Below are positions 1 through 7,967 of a DNA stretch of 55,678 nt, one piece after another (position 1 is the stretch's first letter; each line of letters starts with the position of its first letter). The notes under the pieces are model-generated. The model searched no databases, was not told the DNA's origin, and saw only the letters and a list, made by a program, of their open reading frames with translations. The translations under genes were made by a program, and so were the position numbers. Source of the stretch: Promethearchaeota archaeon Loki_b32 (GTDB lineage: Archaea; Asgardarchaeota; Lokiarchaeia; Sigyniarchaeales; SOKP01); NCBI GenBank assembly GCA_005223125.1, contig NJBH01000025.1, positions 1 through 55,678 of the forward strand, in the 5' to 3' direction.

Positions 1-923
1 ACTCAATGTGGATTAGTGTTAGATACTAGTTTCAAAGAATCGGTATTTATTCATAACAATGAAAACGATAAAAATAATTTAAGCAAACAATTTGTAGCTC
101 TTGGGAAATGTCAGGATTTTGTAGGTGGCTTAGGTTCTTTTATGGATTATGAAAAATCCAAATATTTGAGAGACAGAAAGGGTAGACTTCTATCACCAAA
201 TGGACAAAAATTATATAGACGGTTAAAGAAAAATTATAACCAATTTTCACGGATTAAAAATCAAGAAACCGAAGATCGAATTTTTAATATCTTAGATAAA
301 ATTGCTGGTTATCTGAATCTTAACAAAAATATACGGAATAATGCTGCGTATTATTATAGAAAAATTTTAAAAAATGAAAAGAAGATTCTCAATAATATAT
401 CTTTAATAGGTTTTTGTATTTTCTTTGCTGTAAGGGAGGAATATCACAATGCCCCAATAACTATTAATGAAATCTCTAACGCATTCCAAAATTTCGGTCA
501 TCGCATTACTCCTCTTTTAATTCTGAGGGATGGAGTAAGATATAAGCATTATCTTAATAATAATTCTATTCCACATAAAAGTGAAGATTATCTCACCAGA
601 TTAGTAGACCAACTCATCAAGCATAAAGCTTTAAATGAACGATTACAGTATAAAGGTGTGTCTTGGTCATTAACGGAATACCAAAATAATATTATTCTGA
701 AATACTGTAAAATATTAAAAAAATTATCTTCGGAGCAAAGAGGGGGAGAAATCCCTTTTTCTTAACAGGAGCTGTTATATATCTTGCTGATTGGCTCTTG
801 GCAAAAGAATTTTTTCAAAAAGCAATACTAACTCAGAAAATTATATCTAAAGCTACAGAGATTGTGGAATACTCAATTAGAGACCATTATGTGAATTTAT
901 TAAAACCTATATTTATAAAATAA
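1..923 (+). CDS. tfb: Transcription initiation factor B (TFB/TFIIB), 5' partial and frameshifted
   Basis: TFB recruits RNA polymerase to the TATA-box/TBP complex. The window opens inside the gene: the first codons read QCGLVLD, the second half of the N-terminal zinc ribbon, so the true start lies upstream. Two cyclin-like repeats follow. The first reading frame stops at 763-765, but the second cyclin repeat continues in another frame as NPFFLTGAVIYLADWLL and ends at 921-923. The frames meet at a run of five G near 740-745; one extra G would restore a continuous RGGRNPFFLTGA, a typical TFB junction. Seen: zinc-ribbon remnant, cyclin repeats, frame change. Inferred: a recent mutation or a homopolymer read error. 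Archaea often carry several TFBs, so loss of one copy is plausible. The family call is strong; whether it is functional is unclear. Confidence 0.8.
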
Positions 924-950
924 TATTTTTTTAAAAAATTGAGTTTTTCT

Positions 951-1017
951 AATATTACTGACAATGACATTTAAAATTATTGATAATATAATATTTTTTT
1001 CAATATTATTGACAATG
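951..1017. repeat. Pair of 16-bp direct repeats downstream of tfb
   Basis: The sequence AATATTACTGACAATG (951-966) recurs as AATATTATTGACAATG (1002-1017), with one mismatch, 51 bp apart, in otherwise featureless AT-rich DNA between the tfb fragment and the DUF3800 gene. No gene is seen between 924 and 1215. Function unknown; possibly a protein-binding pair or a small insertion scar. Confidence 0.4.
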
Positions 1018-1173
1018 GTGGTGAGTGAACTCTAATTAATAGATGGAACTTTTTTATGTGACTCTTCTTATTACATTAGTATTTTATAATTTAATGAGAA
1101 AATCATTCTACTCTTTATTGAATAATCAATACTTTTAAATATTTTATTTACATTATTTATTATGAGAAGATAA

Positions 1174-1208
1174 TGATGAGGATGGAGCCCACCGGTTTCT
1201 ACTCATCA
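1174..1208. terminator. Possible hairpin after the DUF3800 gene
   Basis: TGATGAG (1174-1180) and CTCATCA (1202-1208) are perfect inverted 7-bp arms around a 21-nt loop, just beyond the minus-strand stop at 1216. No long T-tract follows immediately, so termination is only a suggestion. Confidence 0.3.
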
Positions 1209-1215
1209 CTCGAAT

Positions 1216-1977
1216 TTATTCCTCAATACTTATATTGGGGAATATCTTCAAACCTTTACCTATAAAAGATGGATGTCCTGAAAATTTTTTAGAAACATAT
1301 TCATTAAATATTTCTATTGTATTTAATTCTTCACCGTGTTCATTATATATCTTCTTCTCCAAGTATCTTTTCACATTATATGCTGTAAAATCAGATAATT
1401 GAACACCTTCACTTAATCTTGAATCAATAAAATAGATTGCTGGAAGAACTCTTTTAAATTTTATTTTTGTACTTTGCAAGATGATATCTTTGACTAATTC
1501 TTTTATTCTCATGTCCTTTTTTAAGTCTTCTGTATCTCTTATAATAATACCCATTGTTTGGTATTCATCCCGTAAAGTCATTTCAATCCTTTCAAGTAGC
1601 ATTGTATAATTCCAATATTTAATATTGTCCTGTTGAGTGACTTTATCTTTTAAAATGGCAACAGAGATGACTTTAAATTGAGTATTAGAATATACATTTA
1701 TCATTATTGAACGATATAATTCTATTGCATAATTAAAATCTAACTTCTTTCCTAAACTAGTCATACCTTTCTCTTGGCTAAATAAATTTGATGCGTGAAG
1801 TTCAAAATTCGAGCTTTTTAAATTATACTTGCTAGCAATTCTTTCTTTCTCTTTGAAGATATTTAGATAAAAATTCAAAAAGTCTTCTTCTTTAAGTAAA
1901 ATGGCATTAAGAAGGTAAATATTAGTCCCATCAGTATAATCTATACTTCCTGATTCATCAATAAAAATTAAGACCAT
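1216..1977 (-). CDS. DUF3800 domain protein
   Basis: The protein starts with IFIDESG (residues 4-10) and carries SEGVQLSDFTAY near residues 205-216. These are the two acidic signatures of the DUF3800 family, which has an RNase H-like fold and is common in mobile and defence-associated DNA. The conserved Asp residues (in DESG and LSDF) could bind metal. The length of 253 residues is normal for the family. It is the last gene of a minus-strand series headed by ParB-like genes, separated from the small gene upstream by about 80 bp. The biochemical role of the family is not settled, so no reaction is assigned. The family call is strong. Confidence 0.8.
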   Translation of the reverse strand: MVLIFIDESGSIDYTDGTNIYLLNAILLKEEDFLNFYLNIFKEKERIASKYNLKSSNFELHASNLFSQEKGMTSLGKKLDFNYAIELYRSIMINVYSNTQFKVISVAILKDKVTQQDNIKYWNYTMLLERIEMTLRDEYQTMGIIIRDTEDLKKDMRIKELVKDIILQSTKIKFKRVLPAIYFIDSRLSEGVQLSDFTAYNVKRYLEKKIYNEHGEELNTIEIFNEYVSKKFSGHPSFIGKGLKIFPNISIEE

Positions 1978-2060
1978 ATAAAAATCTAATATTTATTGTA
2001 AATAAACATATAAGTAATTCTCTTTAAATGACCTAATTGTTTAAATAAAAATTAAAAAAA

Positions 2061-2246
2061 TTATTCTTCCTCACAAATTTGTCCCCATCTAAATGAATAT
2101 ATCCCTTTTTTTCCATTCTTAGTATTTTCTACTTTAAATTTCAATTTATTATCAAGTAAAGTTTTAACAGCTAAACTAGGGCGCTTTTCATCAATCAGTT
2201 CTTCCTTATTTAAATTACCAAGTTGTTTTATTTTGTATATTGGCAT
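2061..2246 (-). CDS. Small hypothetical protein (61 aa)
   Basis: A basic and acidic mixed protein beginning MPIYKIKQLG, with no motif I recognise. It lies between the ParB-like gene (35 bp upstream) and the DUF3800 gene, on the same strand, so it is probably cotranscribed with them. The codon choice is AT-rich like its neighbours. It could be a small DNA- or protein-binding accessory factor, but nothing in the sequence proves this. Confidence 0.5.
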   Translation of the reverse strand: MPIYKIKQLGNLNKEELIDEKRPSLAVKTLLDNKLKFKVENTKNGKKGIYSFRWGQICEEE

Positions 2247-2280
2247 TTTATTTTTCCCTTTTTTGATTTAACTTTTTTTA

Positions 2281-3627
2281 TTATTTAGAATTTTCAATAC
2301 ATTTGTCTTTTTGAAATTCTTTAAGCTTTTCTATTTTGATATTTTTTTCTTCAATCTTTTTATATAAATCCTTATTTTCTTTTAATAACTCGTCAACAAT
2401 TTTCTGCTGTAATATATATTCTTGTGTCTTTTTTATATCAATTTGATTATTATCATCAAATTCTATTCTTAAACTATTTAAAAAATTTTTTAGATACTGA
2501 GGAAGACTTGAGTATCGATTCCAAGCTCTTTGAACAATTTCACTATATGAGAAATGTGTAGATGGAGTACCTTCAATACTAATAATTGGAGTTCCAGAAA
2601 CTTGAAGTACATTAATGGAATAATTTCCTCTTTTAAAAGAGATTTCTTTTATTTTTTTATTCTCTCCCTGTGCAGGTGCATGTATTAGAATAGAATGTTT
2701 TCCTGTTGATAAAAGCCATCTTTCTATTAATTCCTTTATGAATGTTTTAGTTGAGATAAATCTTGAGGCAACATATTCTACTATGGTTTGCTTCAAATTT
2801 GGATCTTTAAAAATAAAATCGCCAACATGTAAAATTCTATCTGTTTCATAACCTTTTTCAATTTTTTTTATAATTTCATGAGGATCTTTATCTGGATTCT
2901 GAGATATTCGCTCAATTGCTTTCAGAGCATCTCTACTATTCATTCCCAATACATCAACAGCTATCTCACAAATCGTATCGTGAGGAAATCCTTTAAGTTT
3001 CAATGCCATCGAATGTGTTATTTTAATTCCTAATTTTTTATGTCTTAATTTTATCATATTATCATATTTTTGCAATTTTTTCATTTCCTTTTCGCAAATA
3101 TTTCTCTCTTCTTTCATTAATGATAATACTGGTGAAGGAAGATCAAAAATATTTAAATATCGTAAAAGAACTTTCTCGTTAATAGGATTATCTTTTATAG
3201 TTCGCTTAATTGCTTCATGATGTGTCATACCAGATTCTATACAAGTATCATAAAAATTTTTATAATGTGTATAATTTTGAAAGTCAGTCCAAGGATTTAC
3301 TATACTTGCTTGTTTTGCCGCTTTTAACGCTTTAATATGATCTTTATAAACACGACAAGGAAATTTAGTTAAACCCGCTTGAAAACCTGCTTGGTATCTC
3401 TCCCAGCCATCAGATATCCAATACTTACCGTTATCATACCAAGTAATTAAAGACTTATCATGATCATATTTTTCCTTTATAGAATCAACTAATTCATCAC
3501 TAGGAATTTCTTGACGAGGATTCATTGGATCTAATTCTAAATCATTAATAGAAACATCTTTTATGATATAATCTGATGCTTCATGTTTCTTTACCATCCT
3601 TCTTTTTTTGCCTCTTTTTCTAACCAT
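2281..3627 (-). CDS. ParB-like nuclease-domain protein (448 aa)
   Basis: The N-terminal 100 residues form a ParB/sulfiredoxin-type domain: VSINDLELDPMNPRQ near the start and WISDGWERYQAGFQAG around residues 70-85, matching the GxRR/GWER box that in ParB proteins binds nucleotide. The middle is helical and could contain a helix-turn-helix. The last 40 residues are rich in Lys, Glu, Ile and Leu and look like a coiled coil. The start overlaps the upstream ParB-like gene by 37 bp; an internal Met 10 residues later (3597) would cut the overlap to 7 bp. Such overlap implies translational coupling. No ParA-type ATPase is in view, so the pair may act in transcription or plasmid-like maintenance rather than classical segregation. 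Confidence 0.7.
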   Translation of the reverse strand: MVRKRGKKRRMVKKHEASDYIIKDVSINDLELDPMNPRQEIPSDELVDSIKEKYDHDKSLITWYDNGKYWISDGWERYQAGFQAGLTKFPCRVYKDHIKALKAAKQASIVNPWTDFQNYTHYKNFYDTCIESGMTHHEAIKRTIKDNPINEKVLLRYLNIFDLPSPVLSLMKEERNICEKEMKKLQKYDNMIKLRHKKLGIKITHSMALKLKGFPHDTICEIAVDVLGMNSRDALKAIERISQNPDKDPHEIIKKIEKGYETDRILHVGDFIFKDPNLKQTIVEYVASRFISTKTFIKELIERWLLSTGKHSILIHAPAQGENKKIKEISFKRGNYSINVLQVSGTPIISIEGTPSTHFSYSEIVQRAWNRYSSLPQYLKNFLNSLRIEFDDNNQIDIKKTQEYILQQKIVDELLKENKDLYKKIEEKNIKIEKLKEFQKDKCIENSK

Positions 3628-4604
3628 TGTATATATACTTGTCGAACTAATTGGGCGGTTTTCATATGTGCTCGACTTAAAGCGGTTCTATGCCAATAAT
3701 TATATTCAGAAGGAATTTTAAATGCAACAGAAGGAATATCACTCATTGTAGGAGTCTGAATATTATGTTCCTCTTTGACTTCTTTCATTACTATTTCAAA
3801 AGTTTTTTCTTTATCTTTAAGTTTATCTCGAATATCTCGTAAAATGATTTCCTGTTCTTTCCATGGTTTTTCTTTATCGAGAGAAAAATCTTGAATCATT
3901 TCAAAAATCTTATCAACTTTTTCTGATGGTGGGATTTCTCCAAGATGATCTGTTATTTTTTTTATAATTGAAAGTGTTTGAAAATTCATTTTAAAATCTG
4001 GTTTAATATCATATTGCTCAAGGATTAATCTTTCTGCATCAGTTCTTTCTTCTGGTTTTTTGATTAAAATTTGAAGCTCTTTTGGAAGTTTTTCTACCGT
4101 TAATATCTTATTTATATATGTAGTATTTCCTTTATAACATTTATCAGCTATCTCTTTTTTTGCATTTTTTTTTCTTTCTTCTTCTGTTCCTTCTGTATAT
4201 TTTTCATTTATTAATATCTCAAGCCAATTAAGAACTGAAATCATTTTTTGAGATTCAGTAAGATCTTTTCTTCCTATATTCTCACTAAAAGACATTGCTA
4301 TTGCATCAGGATCAGAAAGTTCTAATATCTTACATGGAACTTCACTATATCCTGCTCGAATTAAAGCATTGAATCTCCGCCATCCCGCTACAATAGCATA
4401 AGGTTTATCAGTATTTCCACCATATTTTTCACTATTTGTTGATCTGACGATTATATTATAAATTAATCCAATTCCTTTGATTGAATTTATCAATTCCTCA
4501 TCTTTTTCATCCTCTATCCATTCACCGCCTCTCGCTTGAGTAGTATCTATAGCAATATCATCAATGGAAATCATTTTTATTACATTTTTCTTTATTTCAT
4601 TCAT
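3591..4604 (-). CDS. ParB-like partition/regulator protein (337 aa)
   Basis: A ParB N-terminal domain runs through the first 120 residues: ISIDDIAIDTTQARGGEW, then IVAGWRRFNALIRAGYSEVPC (about 72-92) and SENIGRKDLTESQK (about 107-120). This is the classic order of ParB boxes, including the basic GWRR box and the ENxxRxDLT box. The C-terminal half is charged and helical and probably binds DNA or partner proteins. It heads a minus-strand unit with the second ParB-like gene; a terminator lies upstream and the leader contains three TTTAATATA copies (about 4618-4640), a likely promoter region. Two different ParB-like proteins in tandem without ParA is unusual. Confidence 0.75.
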   Translation of the reverse strand: MNEIKKNVIKMISIDDIAIDTTQARGGEWIEDEKDEELINSIKGIGLIYNIIVRSTNSEKYGGNTDKPYAIVAGWRRFNALIRAGYSEVPCKILELSDPDAIAMSFSENIGRKDLTESQKMISVLNWLEILINEKYTEGTEEERKKNAKKEIADKCYKGNTTYINKILTVEKLPKELQILIKKPEERTDAERLILEQYDIKPDFKMNFQTLSIIKKITDHLGEIPPSEKVDKIFEMIQDFSLDKEKPWKEQEIILRDIRDKLKDKEKTFEIVMKEVKEEHNIQTPTMSDIPSVAFKIPSEYNYWHRTALSRAHMKTAQLVRQVYIQWLEKEAKKEGW

Positions 4605-4648
4605 TTTAAATCATTTTATATATTTAATATATTTAATATATTTTTAAA

Positions 4649-4683
4649 TAAAAAAAAAGAGCGCTCCTAATAAAAAAGCTCTT
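4649..4683 (-). terminator. Intrinsic-type terminator, minus strand
   Basis: Read on the minus strand, AAGAGC (4683-4678) and GCTCTT (4662-4657) form a 6-bp stem, followed directly by a run of T (4658-4650). It lies after the 94-residue gene and before the ParB-like gene, dividing the minus-strand series into two transcription units. Confidence 0.55.
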
Positions 4684-4710
4684 ATTAAAAGTAATTGTAT
4701 TCATAGATAT

Positions 4711-4995
4711 TTATTTATCGTTGGGTAACCAACCCATTGCAATATCTTTCCAGCTTACACCTTCAACATCAAAACTTCCTTTTCCACTTATGTCAGAATA
4801 AACGATCTCAGCAATAGTAGCATCTCCATTTTCAGGTAATCTCTCTCTAAGTCCCTTAATAGCCTCTGTTTTATCGGCATATAGATATAACTGTTCTATA
4901 TCTATTAATACCCAAAATTTTCTTACTTTTTTTGTTATTACTTTTCCTTTTTCTTCAACTTCAATTTCAGTTTCATTTACTTCCAAATAACTCAT
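4711..4995 (-). CDS. Hypothetical protein (94 aa)
   Basis: A compact acidic protein beginning MSYLEVNETEIEVEEKG, with the pattern FWVLIDIEQLYLYADKTEAI in the middle and SWKDIAMGWLPNDK at the end. I do not recognise the family. It follows the 310-residue gene by a single base and is followed by a terminator, so it is the last gene of a three-gene unit headed by an RHH regulator. The alternating hydrophobic pattern suggests a small alpha/beta fold. Confidence 0.6.
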   Translation of the reverse strand: MSYLEVNETEIEVEEKGKVITKKVRKFWVLIDIEQLYLYADKTEAIKGLRERLPENGDATIAEIVYSDISGKGSFDVEGVSWKDIAMGWLPNDK

Positions 4996-4996
4996 T

Positions 4997-5929
4997 TTAA
5001 CGACCTCCTATATTAAAGCCATCTAATTCCAATATATTTTCTTTTGTAATAAAGTATGTTTTTATGCAATCATATTTAGTAGGTAAATAATTCAGATAGA
5101 TATATTGAGCTACTTCTCTAGGTGCTTTTGGTGTTAAATCTTGCTTTGTATAACCTTTCCAATACATCGTACTCACTCGTCTTTCCATTCTTTTAGGTTC
5201 TTCTTTCTTTGTTCTCTCTATTAATTGGTGTAAATTAAGATTTCTTATTCCCCATTTACGGTAATAAACACCTAAATCTTTATTGAGTTCATGTATCCTA
5301 CTTCTAATATCTTTATTTTCTGCTTTTTCTGATATAAATGTCACTTCAAAAAGATTTGTCTTTGTTCCAGCTATTTTTTGAAGTTCATCATCTTCTATTG
5401 TAACTACTAAGAAATCAACAGGAATATCTGCATCGTACTCTATGTCTTTCTTTGTTGGATGTGGCTTCTTTGGCAATTTTTCATCTAAATAATCAATTAT
5501 TTCACCAATTTTACTGTTATCTAATGGATTTAAAACTGTTCCATCAATATCATGAACTCGTTTATAATTGATCTCTATTTCAGTACTACTTCCTGTATGA
5601 AAAGTAATGCCGTAATGTTTATCAACATCTAATTTCTCATCGGATTTTAGTCCACCTTTTCCTTTTAATATATAAATAGATTCCCTATAAAAATTTAGAA
5701 TCATTCTTAGACTTTGTGTTAAAATTGAAGGAATGAAAGCGACTATTTTTTCTTTTGTTATACTTGATTTTTTTGAATCGGTTTTTTCTTGTTCTGAATT
5801 TATTTCTCCATTTATAGTATTTTTTGCGATTTCCATTTTGTTCTTTTCTAATTCATGAATTTTTTGATCTAATTCTATTGCTTCTTTGTTTAATTTTTCT
5901 TGATTTTTACTCATCTTTTTTTTCACCAC
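4997..5929 (-). CDS. Hypothetical protein with N-terminal coiled coil (310 aa)
   Basis: Residues 5-45 are charged heptad-like sequence (NQEKLNKEAIELDQKIHELE), followed by a linker and a hydrophobic stretch near residues 62-85 (FIPSILTQSLRMILNFYRES) that could be an amphipathic helix. The remainder looks alpha/beta, with no motif I can name. The start overlaps the end of the RHH gene by 23 bp, and the next gene follows after one base, so the three are almost certainly cotranscribed. The partnership with an RHH protein recalls plasmid or toxin-antitoxin cassettes, but no toxin fold is visible. Confidence 0.6.
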   Translation of the reverse strand: MVKKKMSKNQEKLNKEAIELDQKIHELEKNKMEIAKNTINGEINSEQEKTDSKKSSITKEKIVAFIPSILTQSLRMILNFYRESIYILKGKGGLKSDEKLDVDKHYGITFHTGSSTEIEINYKRVHDIDGTVLNPLDNSKIGEIIDYLDEKLPKKPHPTKKDIEYDADIPVDFLVVTIEDDELQKIAGTKTNLFEVTFISEKAENKDIRSRIHELNKDLGVYYRKWGIRNLNLHQLIERTKKEEPKRMERRVSTMYWKGYTKQDLTPKAPREVAQYIYLNYLPTKYDCIKTYFITKENILELDGFNIGGR

Positions 5930-6077
5930 CTTGATTTATCCAATTTCTTATTGCTTCTTGAATTGCTTTATTTATATTGCCCCTTCTCAAACCAAAACGC
6001 TTAAAGATCTCTGTTCGGAAGCTCTCCTCTAAATCATCAGGTAAAGCAACACTTATTCTTCCCATATTCATTTCCAT
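5907..6077 (-). CDS. Ribbon-helix-helix (CopG/Arc-type) DNA-binding protein, 56 aa
   Basis: This short gene reads MEMNMGRISVALPDDLEESF and continues to a TAA at 5909-5907. The pattern RISVALPDDLEESFR is a typical RHH beta-strand plus first helix, followed by GNINKAIQEAIRNWI, the second helix with its N-cap Gly-Asn. RHH proteins dimerise and usually repress their own operon. It heads the minus-strand unit, and its end overlaps the next gene by 23 bp. The divergent zinc-finger gene starts 70 bp away, so the shared upstream DNA (6078-6147) probably holds its operator. Start at the first of three Met codons; the third (MGRISVALP) is equally possible. Confidence 0.8.
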   Translation of the reverse strand: MEMNMGRISVALPDDLEESFRTEIFKRFGLRRGNINKAIQEAIRNWINQGGEKKDE

Positions 6078-6147
6078 TTTTCAATCATTTTTTTTTTATT
6101 TTTCAATGATAATAAACACATAAACATTTAAAAAGTTTTGTGCCTAA

Positions 6148-6759
6148 ATGTTTATGCAACATATTATGAATTTTGAAAGAAATTTTAAAATTGAAATGGT
6201 TAAACCATTAGTCTTTAAAATTTATTCTAAATTGTCAAAAGAAACATTTGAAGTCATAAATTATATTACCGATTGGCATTGTAAATGTCCAGAGCACATT
6301 GAAACAAGTAGTGAATGTAAGCATATTAAGCTTATAAAATCATGGTTGGGTTTTAAAAAGAATAGTAGAATAGCACAAGAGAGTAAGTTTAAGTGTGATA
6401 AATTTGAATATAATTTGGATAATAATAATTTGATTAAACCACTTCCAACTCATCCCCCTCCTGATCCAAATGAAAGTTTAGGGAAATGGATTGAAAAGAT
6501 TGGCAATACCAATCTAATTGAATTTAACATTATAATGGATTATATTATGAATTATATTGATAAAATTGGATTTGAAAAAACACTTCATCTTTTAACCAGA
6601 TGTCCAATTGACAAAATAATTGATTTAGAAAATGAATTTAAAGATGGATTCTGGAAAAATCGTAAAGAATGTCCAATTAAAGGTTGCAAGTATATTAGTC
6701 ATAATAAAACTAATATTATTTATCATTTAGCAACTCGCCATCATTTAGAAGGAAAATAA
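6148..6759 (+). CDS. SWIM zinc-finger protein with C-terminal C2H2-like finger (203 aa)
   Basis: Near residues 44-58 the motif WHCKCPEHIETSSECKH fits the SWIM zinc-finger pattern CxCx9CxH, known to bind DNA or proteins. Residues about 105-170 (ESLGKWIEKIG to FWKNRKECP) are clearly related to the N-terminal domain of the neighbouring ten-finger protein. The end carries one finger, CPIKGCKYISHNKTNIIYHL, with a Cx4C spacing also seen in finger 1 of the neighbour. The two genes converge with only two bases between their stops. The shared domain shows that they are paralogues in part and probably work together. Function unknown. Confidence 0.7.
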   Translation: MFMQHIMNFERNFKIEMVKPLVFKIYSKLSKETFEVINYITDWHCKCPEHIETSSECKHIKLIKSWLGFKKNSRIAQESKFKCDKFEYNLDNNNLIKPLPTHPPPDPNESLGKWIEKIGNTNLIEFNIIMDYIMNYIDKIGFEKTLHLLTRCPIDKIIDLENEFKDGFWKNRKECPIKGCKYISHNKTNIIYHLATRHHLEGK

Positions 6760-6761
6760 TT

Positions 6762-7967
6762 TTAAAGTTTATATTCTTCAAATAATATTTTATGTTTATT
6801 TATTATATGTCGCTTTAAATCCGATTTTTGCTTTGACTTATAATCACATAAGGAACATTTATACCAGATTACACCAATATCATGTTTATTTGCCAAATGT
6901 CTATTAAGATTTGATTTTAATTTAGACTTATAATCACATTTGGAACATTTATACCATTTAACACCAATATTATGCTTATTGGCTAAATGTTTGGTTAAAT
7001 TACTACTTATTTTTACCTTATATTCACAATGAGGACATTGATACCACTTAACATTTATATTATGTTTATTAGCTAAATGCTTATTTAAATCGCCTTTAAT
7101 TTTAGATTTATATTCACAATTGGGACAATGATACCATTTAACGCCAATGTCGTGCTTATTGGCTAAATGTTCTGTTAATACTTTCTTATATTTGGTTTTG
7201 AAGTCACAGTAATTACATTTATACATCTTTACATTAGGATTATGAAGATAATTAATATGTTCCTTTAATTTATGCTTTTGTTTTGCCTTATATTCACAAT
7301 GTGGACATTGAAACCATTTAACATTTATATTATGTTTTAATGCTAAATGTCTTTTTAAAGAAGTAGAATGTTTTGATTTATAATCACATTTGGAACATTT
7401 ATACCATTTAACACCAATATCATGAGTAAAAGCTAAATGTTGAGTTAGATTTGTAGATAATTTTGTTTTGTAATCACAGTGAGGACATTTATACCATTTT
7501 GAGTTAATATCATGAATATTTGCTAAATGAATTGCTAACGCTTGTTTCTCTTTTGCTTTATAAACACAATGAGGACATTTTTGCCATTCTATTCCAAGAT
7601 TATGAATTAAAGAAATATGACGAAACATTCCTGAATCGGATTTACTTTCATATTTACAACTTTCAATAGGACAAAGCTTTTTGTTTTTCCAAAAGTCTTT
7701 CTTAAATTTATTTTTTATTTTTGCATTAATCTCAATAGGAGATCTTGTTAAATAGCTTAAGCATTCTAAAAATCCTGCCTTTTCAGTATAATCAATTATA
7801 TGCTTTAACATGATTCCAAAACTGATTTTATTTTCTTTAGCTAACTTTTCAATCCATTTACCAATACTTTCATTTTGTATCGGTGGTGTTAAATTATACC
7901 CTAAATATAATATAACAATGAATCCATAAGGTAATTTAATTGTCATATTTTCAAAAAAATTACTCAA
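6762..7967 (-). CDS. Poly-C2H2 zinc-finger protein with ten fingers (401 aa)
   Basis: After an N-terminal domain shared with the convergent neighbour (ESIGKWIEKLA to FWKNKKLCP) come ten fingers. Finger 1 has Cx4C; fingers 2-10 fit Cx2C-x12-H-x4-H, for example CPHCDYKTKLSTNLTQHL. The repeat length is exactly 30 residues and the linker is H(D/N)IxVKWY(K/Q) instead of the TGEKP of eukaryotic proteins. Such arrays normally wrap around DNA, or bind RNA or protein. Long arrays are rare in archaea. The start shown overlaps the divergent helicase by 28 bp; a second Met (7946) would still overlap by 7 bp. The near-identical 90-bp units point to recent expansion by unequal exchange. Confidence 0.85.
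   Translation of the reverse strand: MSNFFENMTIKLPYGFIVILYLGYNLTPPIQNESIGKWIEKLAKENKISFGIMLKHIIDYTEKAGFLECLSYLTRSPIEINAKIKNKFKKDFWKNKKLCPIESCKYESKSDSGMFRHISLIHNLGIEWQKCPHCVYKAKEKQALAIHLANIHDINSKWYKCPHCDYKTKLSTNLTQHLAFTHDIGVKWYKCSKCDYKSKHSTSLKRHLALKHNINVKWFQCPHCEYKAKQKHKLKEHINYLHNPNVKMYKCNYCDFKTKYKKVLTEHLANKHDIGVKWYHCPNCEYKSKIKGDLNKHLANKHNINVKWYQCPHCEYKVKISSNLTKHLANKHNIGVKWYKCSKCDYKSKLKSNLNRHLANKHDIGVIWYKCSLCDYKSKQKSDLKRHIINKHKILFEEYKL
6815..7640 (-). repeat. Tandem 90-bp units coding for the zinc fingers
   Basis: At DNA level, blocks such as TTATACCATTTAACACCAAT recur every 90 bp, with strong nucleotide as well as protein conservation. The variable positions fall mainly in the codons for the finger helix (the x12 segment), as expected for an array that diversifies its target while keeping the scaffold. 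Confidence 0.75.

Noticed and set aside
1170-1210. Box C/D small RNA (TGATGA near CTCATC)
   Set aside because: A C-box-like sequence is present but no box D (CTGA) or second pair at the right distance; a simple hairpin explains it.
6815-7640. Regular 90-bp repeats that could suggest a CRISPR-like array
   Set aside because: The unit is 90 bp, has no distinct repeat and spacer parts, and encodes an unbroken frame of zinc fingers.
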